Source of the DNA: Ramlibacter sp.
Lineage (GTDB): Bacteria; Pseudomonadota; Gammaproteobacteria; Burkholderiales; Burkholderiaceae_C
Reading direction: 5' to 3'
Length of the DNA: 64,000 bases
NCBI GenBank assembly: GCA_021323335.1
Contig: JAJTCN010000001.1
Span: 186,001-250,000, forward strand
Part shown: positions 1 to 9,569 of the stretch, piece by piece
Layout: every line of letters starts with the position of its first letter
Position numbering within the stretch: position 1 is the stretch's first letter
Notes under the pieces: model-generated
The model's input: the letters and a program-made list of their open reading frames with translations, nothing else
What the model was told of the DNA's origin: nothing
The model's database searches: none
Program-made: the position numbers and the translations under genes

Positions 1-1
1 G

Positions 2-3000
2 GGCTGGATCGCGCTGCAACTCGGCGAGCGGGATGCCGCCGTCGATGCGGTGCGGCGGCTGCTGGTGGGCACGCCCGACCCGGCGGCGCAGGTGCAGGCC
101 GCGTTCATCCTCGCGGAATGCGGCGCGCTGGCGGAAGCCGCCGGCTGGGCCGAGCGCGCCGTGTCCCAGTGGCCGCAATCGGCGGATGCCTGGCGCGCCC
201 TGTCCAGCGTCCGGCAGCGCCAGGGCCGCACCGGCGAAGCCGAATCGGCCGTGCTGCAGGCGCTGCAACTGGCGCCGGACAGTGTGGACGCGCTGCGCCA
301 ACTGGGCTGGGTGCTGCTGGCCGCCCGCCGCCCCGGCGAGGCGCAGTTCGCGTTTCGCCGGGCGCTCGCGTCGAGCCGGGACCCTGCGCTGGCGCAGCTT
401 GAACTCGGTCGCGCGCTGCACGCGGGCGGTGAGCTTGCGCAGGCGCACGCCGCGATCCGCGACGCACTGGCCCGCCGCCCGGATTGGCCGCCGGCCCTGC
501 TGCTGCGGGCCCGCCTGCTGTCGGAAGGCGAAGCGGCGGACCAGGCGCAAGCGGTCGAAATCTGCGAGGCGCTGCTGCGGCGCGGCGTGTTGCACTCGGA
601 GGCGCTCCAGGTCCTGCTGGCGCTGGCGGCGGGCGGCGTCACTTCCGCGTGGGATGCCTGTGCGGCCGTGACGCCGGGCCGGTTGTCCGCCGGCTTGCGG
701 GCGGCCATCGAAGCCGCCGTGCACACGCGGGGCTCCGCGCACCTGCTCGCCCTGGCGGCGCTCGCGCGCAGCGCCTTCGATGAAGATCCCTGGTTCGAGG
801 CCGCGGCACTCTATGCAGCGTCCTTCGATGCCAGGCGCTCGGGCGCTTCGCTGGCCTTGCAGGCCCGCGATGCCTACCGCGCCCTGAAACTTCGCACCGG
901 CCTCACGCGCCTGCAGCCGGGACCGCGGCCGGACCGCGCGGTGCGGCGCCCGCGCATCGCCTACGTCGCCGGCCAACTGCACCAGCCGCTGCTGCGGCGC
1001 GTGCTCGCCGCGCACGACCCCGGTGACGTCGACGTCTTCCTGTTCACCAGCCGGCCGGCGGGCGACCTGCCTTCGCACGTGCGCGTGCTGGCGCTCGACC
1101 CGCCGACGCTCGAAACCTCGTTCGCCGCCATCGGCATCGACGTCGCCATCGACGCGGGCGGCCTGCATCCCATGGAAGGGCAGGACCAGTTGCTCGCCGC
1201 GTATGCGCGCCGCATCGCTCCTTGCCAGGTCGGCTGGCTGGGTTGCTGGGGCACCAGCGGCGGCTTGTTCGACGTGCTGCTGGCGGATGCCGTGTCGGTG
1301 CCGGCGGACCATGAGCCGCTTTACGAAGAGCGGGTGGTGCGGCTGGCCGGCGGCCAGTGGTGCTGGGACCCTCCCGCCGGCGCGCCGGCCGTGGGCCCGT
1401 TGCCGGCCACGCTGCGCGGCGAGGTGAGCTTCGGCGTGGTGGCCCGGCCGCTGCGGCTGAACGATGCGTCGATCACGGCGTTCGCGCGCACGGTGGCCGC
1501 GGTGCCCGGCGCGCGCATCCGCTTCATCGGCCCGGTGGCGGACGACCGCGTCCTGTGCCGTTCGATCCTCGCGGCGATGGAGGACGCCGGCGTGGCCGCG
1601 CACCGCGTCGTCTTCGAACCCCGGCGAACGCCCGCCGCCTATCTGGCCTGGTGCGCGGAAGTGGACATCGTGCTCGATACCTTCCCCGGCAGCGGCGGCC
1701 TGAGCCTGCTGCACCCGCTGTGGATGGGCGTGCCGGTCGTGACGCTGGCGGGCGATCGCGCGGGCGCGCGCCAGGGCGCGTCGCTGCTGCACGCGATCGG
1801 CTGGACCGAAGGTGTCGCCGAAGACGTCGAGTCGTTCATCGCCTGCGCGGCGCGGCTGGCCGGCGACCTGCCGCGGCTGGCGCAAGTGCGTGCCGGCCTG
1901 CGCGCGCGCATGACCGCATCGCCGCTGCTCGATGGCCGGCGGTTGGCGGCGCAGGTGGAGGCGATGGCCCTCGCCGAACCCATCGCACCGCCCGGGCCGC
2001 TGGCGCGCAAGGCGGCCGTGCGGCAAGCCGCCGACCGCGCCTTGCAGCACTGGCTGGCGGCGCCGCGCGAGATCGTCTTTCCGCAAGCGTGCGAAGGCGC
2101 CGCGCCCGATGTCTCCGTGGTCGTGGTCCTCTACAACCAGGCGGGGCTCACCCGCAAGACGCTGCAGGCGCTGGCGGACCAGCGCGGCCCGCGCTTCGAA
2201 ACCATCATCGTGGACAACGCCTCGTCCGACGCCACCGGCGAATTGCTCGACCGGGTGCGTGGCGCACGCATCGTTCGCAACGCCGGCAACGTGGGCTTCC
2301 TGCTCGCGGCGAACCAGGGCGCGGCGCTGGCACGCGGGCGCCACCTGCTGCTGCTGAACAGCGATGCCATCGTGCAGTCGGGCGGCTTGCACGCGGCGTG
2401 CGAAGCCCTCGACCGCGACCCCACCATCGGAGCGCTCGGCGGGCGCATCGTCCTCACCGACGGCGGACTGCAAGAGGCCGGCAACGTGGTGTTCCGCGAC
2501 GGCTCGGCGGGAGGCATCGGCCGCGGCGAAGACCCGTTTGCCCATTCGGCGCGCGCGGCGCGCGCCACCGACTACGTCTCCGGCGTGTTCCTGGCCACGC
2601 CGCGCACCTGGTGGGACCGGCTGGGCGGCTTCGACACCGCGTTCGCCCCGGCCTACTACGAAGACACCGACTACTGCCGCCGCGTCTGGGAGGCCGGTGG
2701 CCGCGTCGTCTACGAGCCCTCCGTGCTGGTGGAGCACCTGGAGTGGGGCAGCGCCGTGGAAGAGGGCGCGCCGCCCGCGCTGCTGCGCAACCAGGCGCGC
2801 TTTCGCGAACGGCATGCGGGCTGGCTGCGCACGCAGCCGGCGCCGCACGTACTGGCGCTGGACGGCGACCGCTGGCGCTCGCCCGAGGACACGCCGCGCC
2901 GCCGGCCGCGCGTGCTGGTGCTGGACAACGAGGTGCCGCACGTGGACCGCGGCGGCGGCCTGCCGCGCGCGCGGCTGCTGCTGCAGGCGCTGGCTGACTT

Positions 3001-4036
3001 GCCGCTCACCCTGTTTCCGCTGTGGTCGCTGGAGGACGACTGGAAGGCCATCGCCCGGTCCCTGCCGCCCACCGTGGAGGTCGCGCTGGGCCACGGGCTC
3101 CGGGGCCTGGAGGCCTTTCTCGCGCGCCGCCGCGGGGTCTACGACGTGCTGGTGGTGAGCCGGCCGCCGAACCTGGAGGCGATCGCTCCGCTGCGCGCCC
3201 GCCGGCCCGACCTGTTCAAGGGAATGCGCCTCGTCTACGACGCCGAAGCCCTGTTCGCGCTGCGCGAGATCGGTCAAGCCGCCGTGCGGGGCACGCCGTG
3301 GACGCGCAACCGCGCCCGCGCGCACCTGGAAAAGGAACTGGCGCTGGCCAACGGCGCGTCCGAGGTGCTGGTGGTGTCGGCGCGCGACGCGCGCTTCTTC
3401 CAGGCGGCCGGCCATCGCACCCGCGTGGTCAGCCATGCCACGACCGTGCGCCGCGACGCGCCCGGACCCGCGGCACGCCGGGGCCTGCTGTTCGTCGGCG
3501 CGCTGGTGCCGGACACACCCAACGAAGACGGCCTGCTCTGGTTCGTGCGCGAGGTGCTGCCGCTGCTGCAGTCAGTGGACGGAGAAGCGCCGGTGCTGAC
3601 GGTGGTGGGCCGCTGCCGCTCCGAACGCATCGCGGCGCTCGCCGGGCCGCAGGTGCGCTTGGTGGGCGCGCAGGCGGACCTCGTGCCCCGCTACGACGCG
3701 GCGCGCGTGTTCGTGGCGCCCGCGCGCTTTGCCGGCGGCGTCCCGGCCAAGGTGATCGAGGCGGCCGCCGCCGGCATCCCGGTGGTGGCTTCGTCACTGC
3801 TCGTGCGGCAACTGGGTTGGAGCGAAGGCGCCGCGATCCGCGGCGCCCGCGATACGGCGGAGTTCGCCCGCGCGATCGATGCCTTGCTGCGCGACGATGC
3901 GGCTTGGCTGCGGCAGCGCTCCGGCGCCTGGGACGAGTGCGCGCGCCGCTACGACCCCGCGCGGTTCCGCGCGGAGCTCCAGGCGGCCGTCGATCCGGTT
4001 GCCGCCGGCGCCCGCGCGATCGCGCAGGCGAAGTGA
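2..4036 (+). CDS. Multidomain glycosyltransferase: TPR / OGT-SPINDLY-like region, GT2 domain, C-terminal GT4-like domain (5' truncated by window edge)
   Basis: Open frame extends upstream to base 2 (GWIALQLGERDAAVDA...). N-terminal TPR-like helices; OGT-like 'DTFPGSGGLSLLHPLWMGVPVVTLAGDR'; GT2 'DVSVVVVLYNQAGLTRKTLQAL...IIVDNASSDATGELLD'; C-terminal 'LLFVGALVPDTPNEDGLLWFVREVLP...AGGVPAKVIEAAAAGIPVVAS'. Confidence 0.85.
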   Translation, partial: GWIALQLGERDAAVDAVRRLLVGTPDPAAQVQAAFILAECGALAEAAGWAERAVSQWPQSADAWRALSSVRQRQGRTGEAESAVLQALQLAPDSVDALRQLGWVLLAARRPGEAQFAFRRALASSRDPALAQLELGRALHAGGELAQAHAAIRDALARRPDWPPALLLRARLLSEGEAADQAQAVEICEALLRRGVLHSEALQVLLALAAGGVTSAWDACAAVTPGRLSAGLRAAIEAAVHTRGSAHLLALAALARSAFDEDPWFEAAALYAASFDARRSGASLALQARDAYRALKLRTGLTRLQPGPRPDRAVRRPRIAYVAGQLHQPLLRRVLAAHDPGDVDVFLFTSRPAGDLPSHVRVLALDPPTLETSFAAIGIDVAIDAGGLHPMEGQDQLLAAYARRIAPCQVGWLGCWGTSGGLFDVLLADAVSVPADHEPLYEERVVRLAGGQWCWDPPAGAPAVGPLPATLRGEVSFGVVARPLRLNDASITAFARTVAAVPGARIRFIGPVADDRVLCRSILAAMEDAGVAAHRVVFEPRRTPAAYLAWCAEVDIVLDTFPGSGGLSLLHPLWMGVPVVTLAGDRAGARQGASLLHAIGWTEGVAEDVESFIACAARLAGDLPRLAQVRAGLRARMTASPLLDGRRLAAQVEAMALAEPIAPPGPLARKAAVRQAADRALQHWLAAPREIVFPQACEGAAPDVSVVVVLYNQAGLTRKTLQALADQRGPRFETIIVDNASSDATGELLDRVRGARIVRNAGNVGFLLAANQGAALARGRHLLLLNSDAIVQSGGLHAACEALDRDPTIGALGGRIVLTDGGLQEAGNVVFRDGSAGGIGRGEDPFAHSARAARATDYVSGVFLATPRTWWDRLGGFDTAFAPAYYEDTDYCRRVWEAGGRVVYEPSVLVEHLEWGSAVEEGAPPALLRNQARFRERHAGWLRTQPAPHVLALDGDRWRSPEDTPRRRPRVLVLDNEVPHVDRGGGLPRARLLLQALADLPLTLFPLWSLEDDWKAIARSLPPTVEVALGHGLRGLEAFLARRRGVYDVLVVSRPPNLEAIAPLRARRPDLFKGMRLVYDAEALFALREIGQAAVRGTPWTRNRARAHLEKELALANGASEVLVVSARDARFFQAAGHRTRVVSHATTVRRDAPGPAARRGLLFVGALVPDTPNEDGLLWFVREVLPLLQSVDGEAPVLTVVGRCRSERIAALAGPQVRLVGAQADLVPRYDAARVFVAPARFAGGVPAKVIEAAAAGIPVVASSLLVRQLGWSEGAAIRGARDTAEFARAIDALLRDDAAWLRQRSGAWDECARRYDPARFRAELQAAVDPVAAGARAIAQAK

Positions 4037-4878
4037 TCTTCCAGCAGCCCCTGGGCTTGCAGGTCGTCCTCCGCGCGCATCACGGCGGCCAGCCACGCGC
4101 GGCCTTCCTCGTCCTCGAAGTTCTGCGCCACGTCCGCCAGCAGCACGTGCAGCAGGGCGCCGCCGTAAGGCCGCCAGCGTTCGATCCGGAAATGGCGCGC
4201 CAGCGCGGCGGCGATGCCCGAGGAATGCACGGCTTCGCTCGCATCGAGCGCGACCACTTCATCGACCGTCGGTGCGCGGAAGCCGCGCCGGACCGCGCCG
4301 GTGCGGGTGGTCATGCGCGCCGGCGGCAGCAGGGCGGCCAACCGTTCGGCATGCCGCATGTGCGATGCGCTGAACTGGAAGCGGTCGGGGCCGACGTATT
4401 CGTCGGCGAACAGCCAGCCACCCGGCTTGAGCAGGCGCCGCAGCGCCCCGAACAGGGCGTCGAGGTCGGCGCAGTGGTGGATGCTGGACACGCCGAAGGC
4501 AGCGTCGAAGCCGCCGGCGTCGAAGGGCGGCGTGCCCACCGGCAATCCGTTCATGTCGGCCTGCGCATAGGTGATCGGCGAGCCGGCCGGCGCGCGGGAG
4601 CGGGCCTCGTCGAGCACCTTGGCCGACAGGTCGAAGGCCAGCATTTCGCGCGCGATGCCCTGGCTGACCAGTTCGCGCTCGATGCGGCCTTCGCCGCAAC
4701 CGAGGACGAGCACGCGGTCGAACGGCAGCCGCGCCTGCTCGCCGACGTGCTGCGCGAACCACGCGAGCAGGCCTTGCGCGGGATCGCCGGTCACGCGCCG
4801 CTGGATCAGCGCGCGCACGCCGGGCAGGTGGGTCCATTGCAGCCCGTGCGACGTCCAGGTCGCGGGGTCGCCCCACAC
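3949..4878 (-). CDS. Class I SAM-dependent methyltransferase
   Basis: 'VLVLGCGEGRIERELVSQGIAREMLAFDLSAKVLDEARSRAP...ADMNGLPVG...GVSSIHHCADLDALFGALRRLLKPGGWLFADEYVG'. Start codon uncertain (frame open a few codons upstream of GTG). Confidence 0.8.
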   Translation of the reverse strand: MWGDPATWTSHGLQWTHLPGVRALIQRRVTGDPAQGLLAWFAQHVGEQARLPFDRVLVLGCGEGRIERELVSQGIAREMLAFDLSAKVLDEARSRAPAGSPITYAQADMNGLPVGTPPFDAGGFDAAFGVSSIHHCADLDALFGALRRLLKPGGWLFADEYVGPDRFQFSASHMRHAERLAALLPPARMTTRTGAVRRGFRAPTVDEVVALDASEAVHSSGIAAALARHFRIERWRPYGGALLHVLLADVAQNFEDEEGRAWLAAVMRAEDDLQAQGLLEDHFACAIARAPAATGSTAAWSSARNRAGS

Positions 4879-4978
4879 GGCATCGAGCTGGCTGGAGAGG
4901 ACCCGGTCCAGGATTTGTCCTTAGAATCGATCGGCTCCCGCACTGTAGCGGAGCGCCGCAACCGCGAGCCGCGCGCCC

Positions 4979-5860
4979 ATGACGCAACCTGAAGCGCCCG
5001 TCCCCAAGATCTTCCCCGACGGCCACTACTACTCGCCGATCCCGGACGCCGCCGACCTGCGCCGGCGCTCCGCGCAGCTCTGGGCGCCGCGCGATGCGAT
5101 GCCGGGCGTGGACCTGCGCGAGCCGCAGCAGCTCGCGCTGTTGCGTGCGGTGGCGGCGCACACCGCGGCGATCGACTGGCCCGTCGACGATCCAGGCACG
5201 CCAGGCACGGTCACCGGGGTTCCTGCGTCACCGCCGGTCTACTTCTACCGCAACGGCATGTTCCCGGTGCTCGATGCCGAGTTCCTGTTCGCCGCGCTGT
5301 GCCACTTCCGGCCGGCGCGCGTGATCGAGGTCGGCTCCGGCTTCTCCTCGCTGGTGATGGCCGACGCCAACACCCGCGTGCTGGGCGGCCGCATCGACAT
5401 CACCTGCATCGAACCCTATCCGCGCGACTTCCTGCGCGCCAGCGTGCCCGGCATCTCCCGGTTGCGGGAGGAACGGGTGGAGGAGGTGGCGCTCGACGTG
5501 TTCGCGCAGCTGGGCGCGGGCGACCTGCTGTTCATCGATTCCTCGCACGTGAGCAAGACCGGCAGCGACGTCAACTTCCTCTTCTTCGAGGTGCTGCCGC
5601 GGCTGGCGCCGGGCGTGCTGGTGCACCTGCACGACATCTTCCTGCCCGACGAGTATCCGCAGCCGTGGGTGCTGGGAGAGGGCCGCAGCTGGAACGAGCA
5701 GTACCTCCTGCGCGCCTTCCTCCAGTACAACGCGGAATGGGAGGTGCTCTGGATGGCGCACTACATGCTGGCCCGCCATCCCGAGGCGGTCTCCAGCGTT
5801 TTCCCGCGCTGTCCGGCCCTGGGCGACGGCGGCAGCTTCTGGATGAGGCGCCGCGGGTGA
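4979..5860 (+). CDS. Class I SAM-dependent methyltransferase-like protein
   Basis: 'RVIEVGSGFSSLVMADANTRVLGGRIDITCIEPYP...GAGDLLFIDSSHVSKTGSDVNFLFFEVLPRLAPGVLVHLHDIFLPDEYP'. Confidence 0.8.
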   Translation: MTQPEAPVPKIFPDGHYYSPIPDAADLRRRSAQLWAPRDAMPGVDLREPQQLALLRAVAAHTAAIDWPVDDPGTPGTVTGVPASPPVYFYRNGMFPVLDAEFLFAALCHFRPARVIEVGSGFSSLVMADANTRVLGGRIDITCIEPYPRDFLRASVPGISRLREERVEEVALDVFAQLGAGDLLFIDSSHVSKTGSDVNFLFFEVLPRLAPGVLVHLHDIFLPDEYPQPWVLGEGRSWNEQYLLRAFLQYNAEWEVLWMAHYMLARHPEAVSSVFPRCPALGDGGSFWMRRRG

Positions 5861-6762
5861 CGGCGCCGCTGCCGTCGGCGACAGGGCCATGGTGCTGGGG
5901 CGGCCGCGGCGCCGCTCCCCGCACGGTGATCGTCTACGGCAACTGCCAGGTGCCCTACCTCGCGCGCATGCTCGCGGCCATCGACGACCTGAACGACGAC
6001 TACCGGTTCGTGTTCGCGGCCAACCACGTGCTGCCCGGCGAGGCCGCGCCCCGTCCGGTGCCCGAGGCGTTCACGCGCAGTGCGGCGCTGCTGCTGCACC
6101 AGTACGAAGAGCACGAGCAGCCCGCGGCGCGCGCCCTGCGGGCCCAGCTGCCGGCCGGCTGCCCGGTGCTGCGCTTCCCCAGCTACCTGCTCACGGGGCT
6201 CTGGCCCTTCGAATGCCCGGACCCGCGCGGCGTCCCCGATGCCGCCTTCCCCTACACCCGCTACCCGCTCGGCGACATGATCGCCCTGGAGATCGCGCGC
6301 CAGGGCCTGCGCGGGGCGTTGGCCGTCGGCGCGTACCTGGACCTGTCGGCGCGCAAGATGCCGAACCTGCAAGTGCGGCTGCAGCGCGACCTGGAACGCA
6401 TGCGCCGCTACGACACGCAAGTCGACGTGCCGCTGTTCGACCATGTCGAGGCGAACTTCCGGCGCGAGCACCTGTTCTGGACCAACGGGCACGTGTCGCG
6501 TCCGGCGGTGGCCGAACTCGCGCGGCGCGTCATGGAAGCGGCCCGGCCGGTGCTGGGCGGCAGTGCGGACCGGACCGCAGCCTGCCTGGCGGCCGTCGAC
6601 GATTTCGGGGGCATGGGCAGCCACCAGCACCCGGTGCACCCGATGGCGGCCGAGGCCTACGGCCTGGAGTGGTGGGCGCCGGACCGCACCTGGCAGTGGT
6701 ACGACCAGCAGTGGACGTACTTCGAGTACATCGAGCGCTACATCGGCTACGAGCCCTGGTAG
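5857..6762 (+). CDS. WcbI-like polysaccharide biosynthesis protein (putative acetyltransferase fold)
   Basis: 'VIVYGNCQVPYLARMLAAIDDLNDDYRFVFAANHV' typical WcbI N-terminus; GTG start overlaps upstream stop (GTGA). Confidence 0.65.
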   Translation: MTAPLPSATGPWCWGGRGAAPRTVIVYGNCQVPYLARMLAAIDDLNDDYRFVFAANHVLPGEAAPRPVPEAFTRSAALLLHQYEEHEQPAARALRAQLPAGCPVLRFPSYLLTGLWPFECPDPRGVPDAAFPYTRYPLGDMIALEIARQGLRGALAVGAYLDLSARKMPNLQVRLQRDLERMRRYDTQVDVPLFDHVEANFRREHLFWTNGHVSRPAVAELARRVMEAARPVLGGSADRTAACLAAVDDFGGMGSHQHPVHPMAAEAYGLEWWAPDRTWQWYDQQWTYFEYIERYIGYEPW

Positions 6763-7524
6763 CTAGGACTCCGTGCGTTGCCACGCGTAGCAGCGGCCGT
6801 CCACCGCGCGCAGCGGCTCGGTGATGCCGCGTTCGGCGCGGAACTCGTCCACCGCCTGCCGGCAATGCGTCCACTCGTCCTCGGCGTAGTCGTCGATGAT
6901 CACGTGACCGCCAGGCGAGACCTTGTCGTAGAGGCTCTCCAGCACGTCGCGGGTCGACTGGTAGAAGTCGCAGTCCACGCGCAGCACGGCCAGCCGCTGC
7001 AGCGGCGCGCGCGGCAGTGACTCGCCGAACCAGCCGGGCAGCAGCTGCACCTGCGCGTCGAGCAGCCCGAAGCGCGCGATGTTGGCGCGCACCTTGTCCA
7101 CGCCCACGGCAAGGTTCTGCAGGGCGTCGCGCAGCACCGGCCCGTCGTGGGCCGCCGCTTCCCGCGGGAAGCGGGCGGCGTCGGGTTCGGGCAGGCCTTC
7201 GAAGGAGTCGGCGCCCCAGACCACCCGGTCGGTGACGCCATGCACGGCCAGCACCCCGCGCATCAAGGCCACCGCGCCGCCCCGCCACACCCCCGCTTCG
7301 AGCAGGTCGCCGGGGACGCCGCGCTCGAGCACGTCTTCGACGCACGCCTGCAGGTGGTCCAGCCGCGCGCGCGGCAACATGGTGATCGCCCGCTCGGGAA
7401 CGTAGTGGCGGATGAAGTCCAGCATGTAGCGCTGCATGCCTGCTTCCGGATCGGGCTCCCTGCCATGCAGCGTGTCCGTCAGGCTGCGCTTCAGGAGTTC
7501 CAGGTACAGGGTGTTGGCGTCCAT
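6763..7524 (-). CDS. TylF/macrocin O-methyltransferase family protein
   Basis: 'GVPGDLLEAGVWRGGAVALMRGVLAVHG...WGADSFEGLPEPD...LAVLRVDCDFYQSTRDVLESLYDKVSPGGHVIIDDYAEDEW'. Confidence 0.85.
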   Translation of the reverse strand: MDANTLYLELLKRSLTDTLHGREPDPEAGMQRYMLDFIRHYVPERAITMLPRARLDHLQACVEDVLERGVPGDLLEAGVWRGGAVALMRGVLAVHGVTDRVVWGADSFEGLPEPDAARFPREAAAHDGPVLRDALQNLAVGVDKVRANIARFGLLDAQVQLLPGWFGESLPRAPLQRLAVLRVDCDFYQSTRDVLESLYDKVSPGGHVIIDDYAEDEWTHCRQAVDEFRAERGITEPLRAVDGRCYAWQRTES

Positions 7525-7542
7525 GGGACACAATCATAGGAA

Positions 7543-7770
7543 ATGACGGACATCCTTCCCCTGATCGCCCAGGTGCTGCAGGTCCAGCCGGCGGACCTCT
7601 CCGAGGACGACGGCGTGCAAACCATGCCGCAATGGGACAGCCTGAAGATCATCCTGCTGGCCAGCATGATCGAAGTCACGCACGGCATCACGCTGTCCAG
7701 CGAGGACATCGAGCAGCTCACGTCCGTGGGCGCGGTGCGCGCCGTCGCCGCCCGGCATGGCATCGGCTGA
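7543..7770 (+). CDS. Acyl carrier protein
   Basis: 75 aa; 'LSEDDGVQTMPQWDSLKIILLASMIEVTHGITLSSEDIEQLTSVGAV' with candidate phosphopantetheine Ser in 'WDSLK'. Confidence 0.8.
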   Translation: MTDILPLIAQVLQVQPADLSEDDGVQTMPQWDSLKIILLASMIEVTHGITLSSEDIEQLTSVGAVRAVAARHGIG

Positions 7771-9556
7771 ATTCGAGTCGCTGCGAGCGCGCCTGGCGGC
7801 GCCGGGCCTCAACGCCGCCGATGTGTTCGCGTGCGCGGAGGAGCTGGGGACGCTGGCGCGCGAGGCGGTGGCCGTCGGCCGGCCGGTGCGCCGCGTCGCC
7901 GTCGGTGGCGACGTGTCCGTCGATTTCCTGCAGCGGGCCATGGCTTGCGCGATCGCGCTGGAAGGCGAGCTGGCTTTGTTCCATGTGGAGCCGGCCGGCG
8001 CGATGGCCCAGGCCTGCGTGGACCCGGCCTCGGCGCTGCATGCCTTCCGGCCCGAAATCGCGGTGCTGGTTCCGCACTGGCGCCAGGCCGTTGCAGCGGT
8101 GGCGCCCGACACGGATGCATCCGCGCTCGCGCAACTGCATGGCGACGCGATGCGGCGGCACGAAGCCCTGTGGTTCGCGCTGGAGGCGCGCGGCTGCCGC
8201 GTGGTGCAGCACCTGGTGGTGCCGCCCGCGCGCGGCTGGCGCGGCCCGGCGGAACGCGGTTTGCCGGCGTCGCCCGCGCGCCGCGTGGCCGCCCTCAACC
8301 TGGCGCTGCTCGAACGTGGGGCAGGGCGCGTCGTGCCGCTGGAACTGGACCGGCTGGCCGAGCGCGTCGGGACGGCAGCCTGGGCGCCCGAGCGTTACCA
8401 CCATGCGGGCCGGCTGGCTTGCGATCCGAGGTTCCTGCCGGACTACCTGCCCTGGTTCCGCGGCGCCTGGCGCGCGGTGACGGGCCGGGTGCGCAAGGTG
8501 CTCGTGCTCGACCTCGACGACACCTTGTGGGGCGGTCCCATCGGCGACCTCGGCCCCGGAGGCATCGCCTTGGGGCCGGACCACGGCGCGCGCGGCGAAG
8601 CCTTCGCGGACTGGCAGCAGTACCTGGCGCAGTTGCGCCAGCGCGGCGTGGTGCTGGCGGTGTGCAGCAAGAACGACGAGGCGCTGGCGGCACCGGGCTT
8701 CGCCCATCCCGGTGCAAGCTTGCGTCGCGGCGACTTCGCCGCAGTGGTGTGCAGCTGGGACGACAAGGCGGCCGGCTTGCAGCGCATCGCGCGCGAGCTC
8801 GACGTGGCGCTCGACGCCATCGTGTTCGCCGACGACAACCCGGCCGAGTGCGCGCTGGTGCGCAGCGCATTGCCCGAGGTTGCCACCGTCGAACTGGGCG
8901 ACGACCCGGCCGGCTTCGTCGCGCGGCTGGACGCAGGCCATTGGTTCGACCATCCCGCGTACACCGCGGACGACCTGGGCCGCGCTGGTTCCTACGCGTC
9001 CCGTGCCGCACTCCGCGAGGCGCAGGTGCGTCACGTCGACATCGACGCTTTCCTGCGCGACCTGGCGATGGTGGGCAGCGTGTCGCCCGCCGGCCCGGCG
9101 GACCTGCCGCGGCTCGCCCAGATGGAAGGCAAGACCAACCAGTTCAACCTCACCACCCGGCGCTACCCCGCGGCGCAACTGGCCACGCTGTGCGCGCGTG
9201 ACGATGCGCTGGTGCTGGTGCTGCGCCTGCGCGACCGGCTGGCCGACCACGGGATCGTGGCGACGCTGGTCGCCGTGCGCGAGGACGATGCGCTGCGCAT
9301 CGACCATTGGCTCATGAGCTGCCGCGTGTTCGCCCGCGGGGCCGAGGCCTTCCTGCTCGCCGACCTGGTGGCCCGCGCGCGGGCCATGGGTGTCGCCGCG
9401 CTGGTGGGGGAGTACGTCGCCACGCCGCGCAACGGGGTGGCTGCGGACCTGTACGGTCGGCTCGGATTCATTGCGACGTCGGCCGACGGCCGCTGGTGGC
9501 GGCGCGACGTGGAGGCGCCGCTCGACGACCTGGCCTCGGCGATCGCTCCGGCGTGA
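7757..9556 (+). CDS. FkbH-like HAD-IIIC family protein
   Basis: 'VRKVLVLDLDDTLWGGPIGDLGPGGIALGPDHGARGEAFADWQQYLAQLRQRGVVLAVCSKNDEALA', 'EGKTNQFNLTTRRY' and GNAT-like C-terminus; overlaps the ACP gene. Confidence 0.9.
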   Translation: MASAEFESLRARLAAPGLNAADVFACAEELGTLAREAVAVGRPVRRVAVGGDVSVDFLQRAMACAIALEGELALFHVEPAGAMAQACVDPASALHAFRPEIAVLVPHWRQAVAAVAPDTDASALAQLHGDAMRRHEALWFALEARGCRVVQHLVVPPARGWRGPAERGLPASPARRVAALNLALLERGAGRVVPLELDRLAERVGTAAWAPERYHHAGRLACDPRFLPDYLPWFRGAWRAVTGRVRKVLVLDLDDTLWGGPIGDLGPGGIALGPDHGARGEAFADWQQYLAQLRQRGVVLAVCSKNDEALAAPGFAHPGASLRRGDFAAVVCSWDDKAAGLQRIARELDVALDAIVFADDNPAECALVRSALPEVATVELGDDPAGFVARLDAGHWFDHPAYTADDLGRAGSYASRAALREAQVRHVDIDAFLRDLAMVGSVSPAGPADLPRLAQMEGKTNQFNLTTRRYPAAQLATLCARDDALVLVLRLRDRLADHGIVATLVAVREDDALRIDHWLMSCRVFARGAEAFLLADLVARARAMGVAALVGEYVATPRNGVAADLYGRLGFIATSADGRWWRRDVEAPLDDLASAIAPA

Positions 9557-9569
9557 CGCAGGGCTCCGC

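Noticed and set aside
1357-2997. 546-aa plus-strand ORF inside the glycosyltransferase
   Set aside because: Arg/Ala/Gly-rich out-of-frame ORF; the 2-4036 frame carries all GT motifs.
3022-4992. 656-aa plus-strand ORF overlapping the GT end and the methyltransferase
   Set aside because: Out-of-frame shadow ORF; the minus-strand methyltransferase motifs explain the 3949-4878 region.
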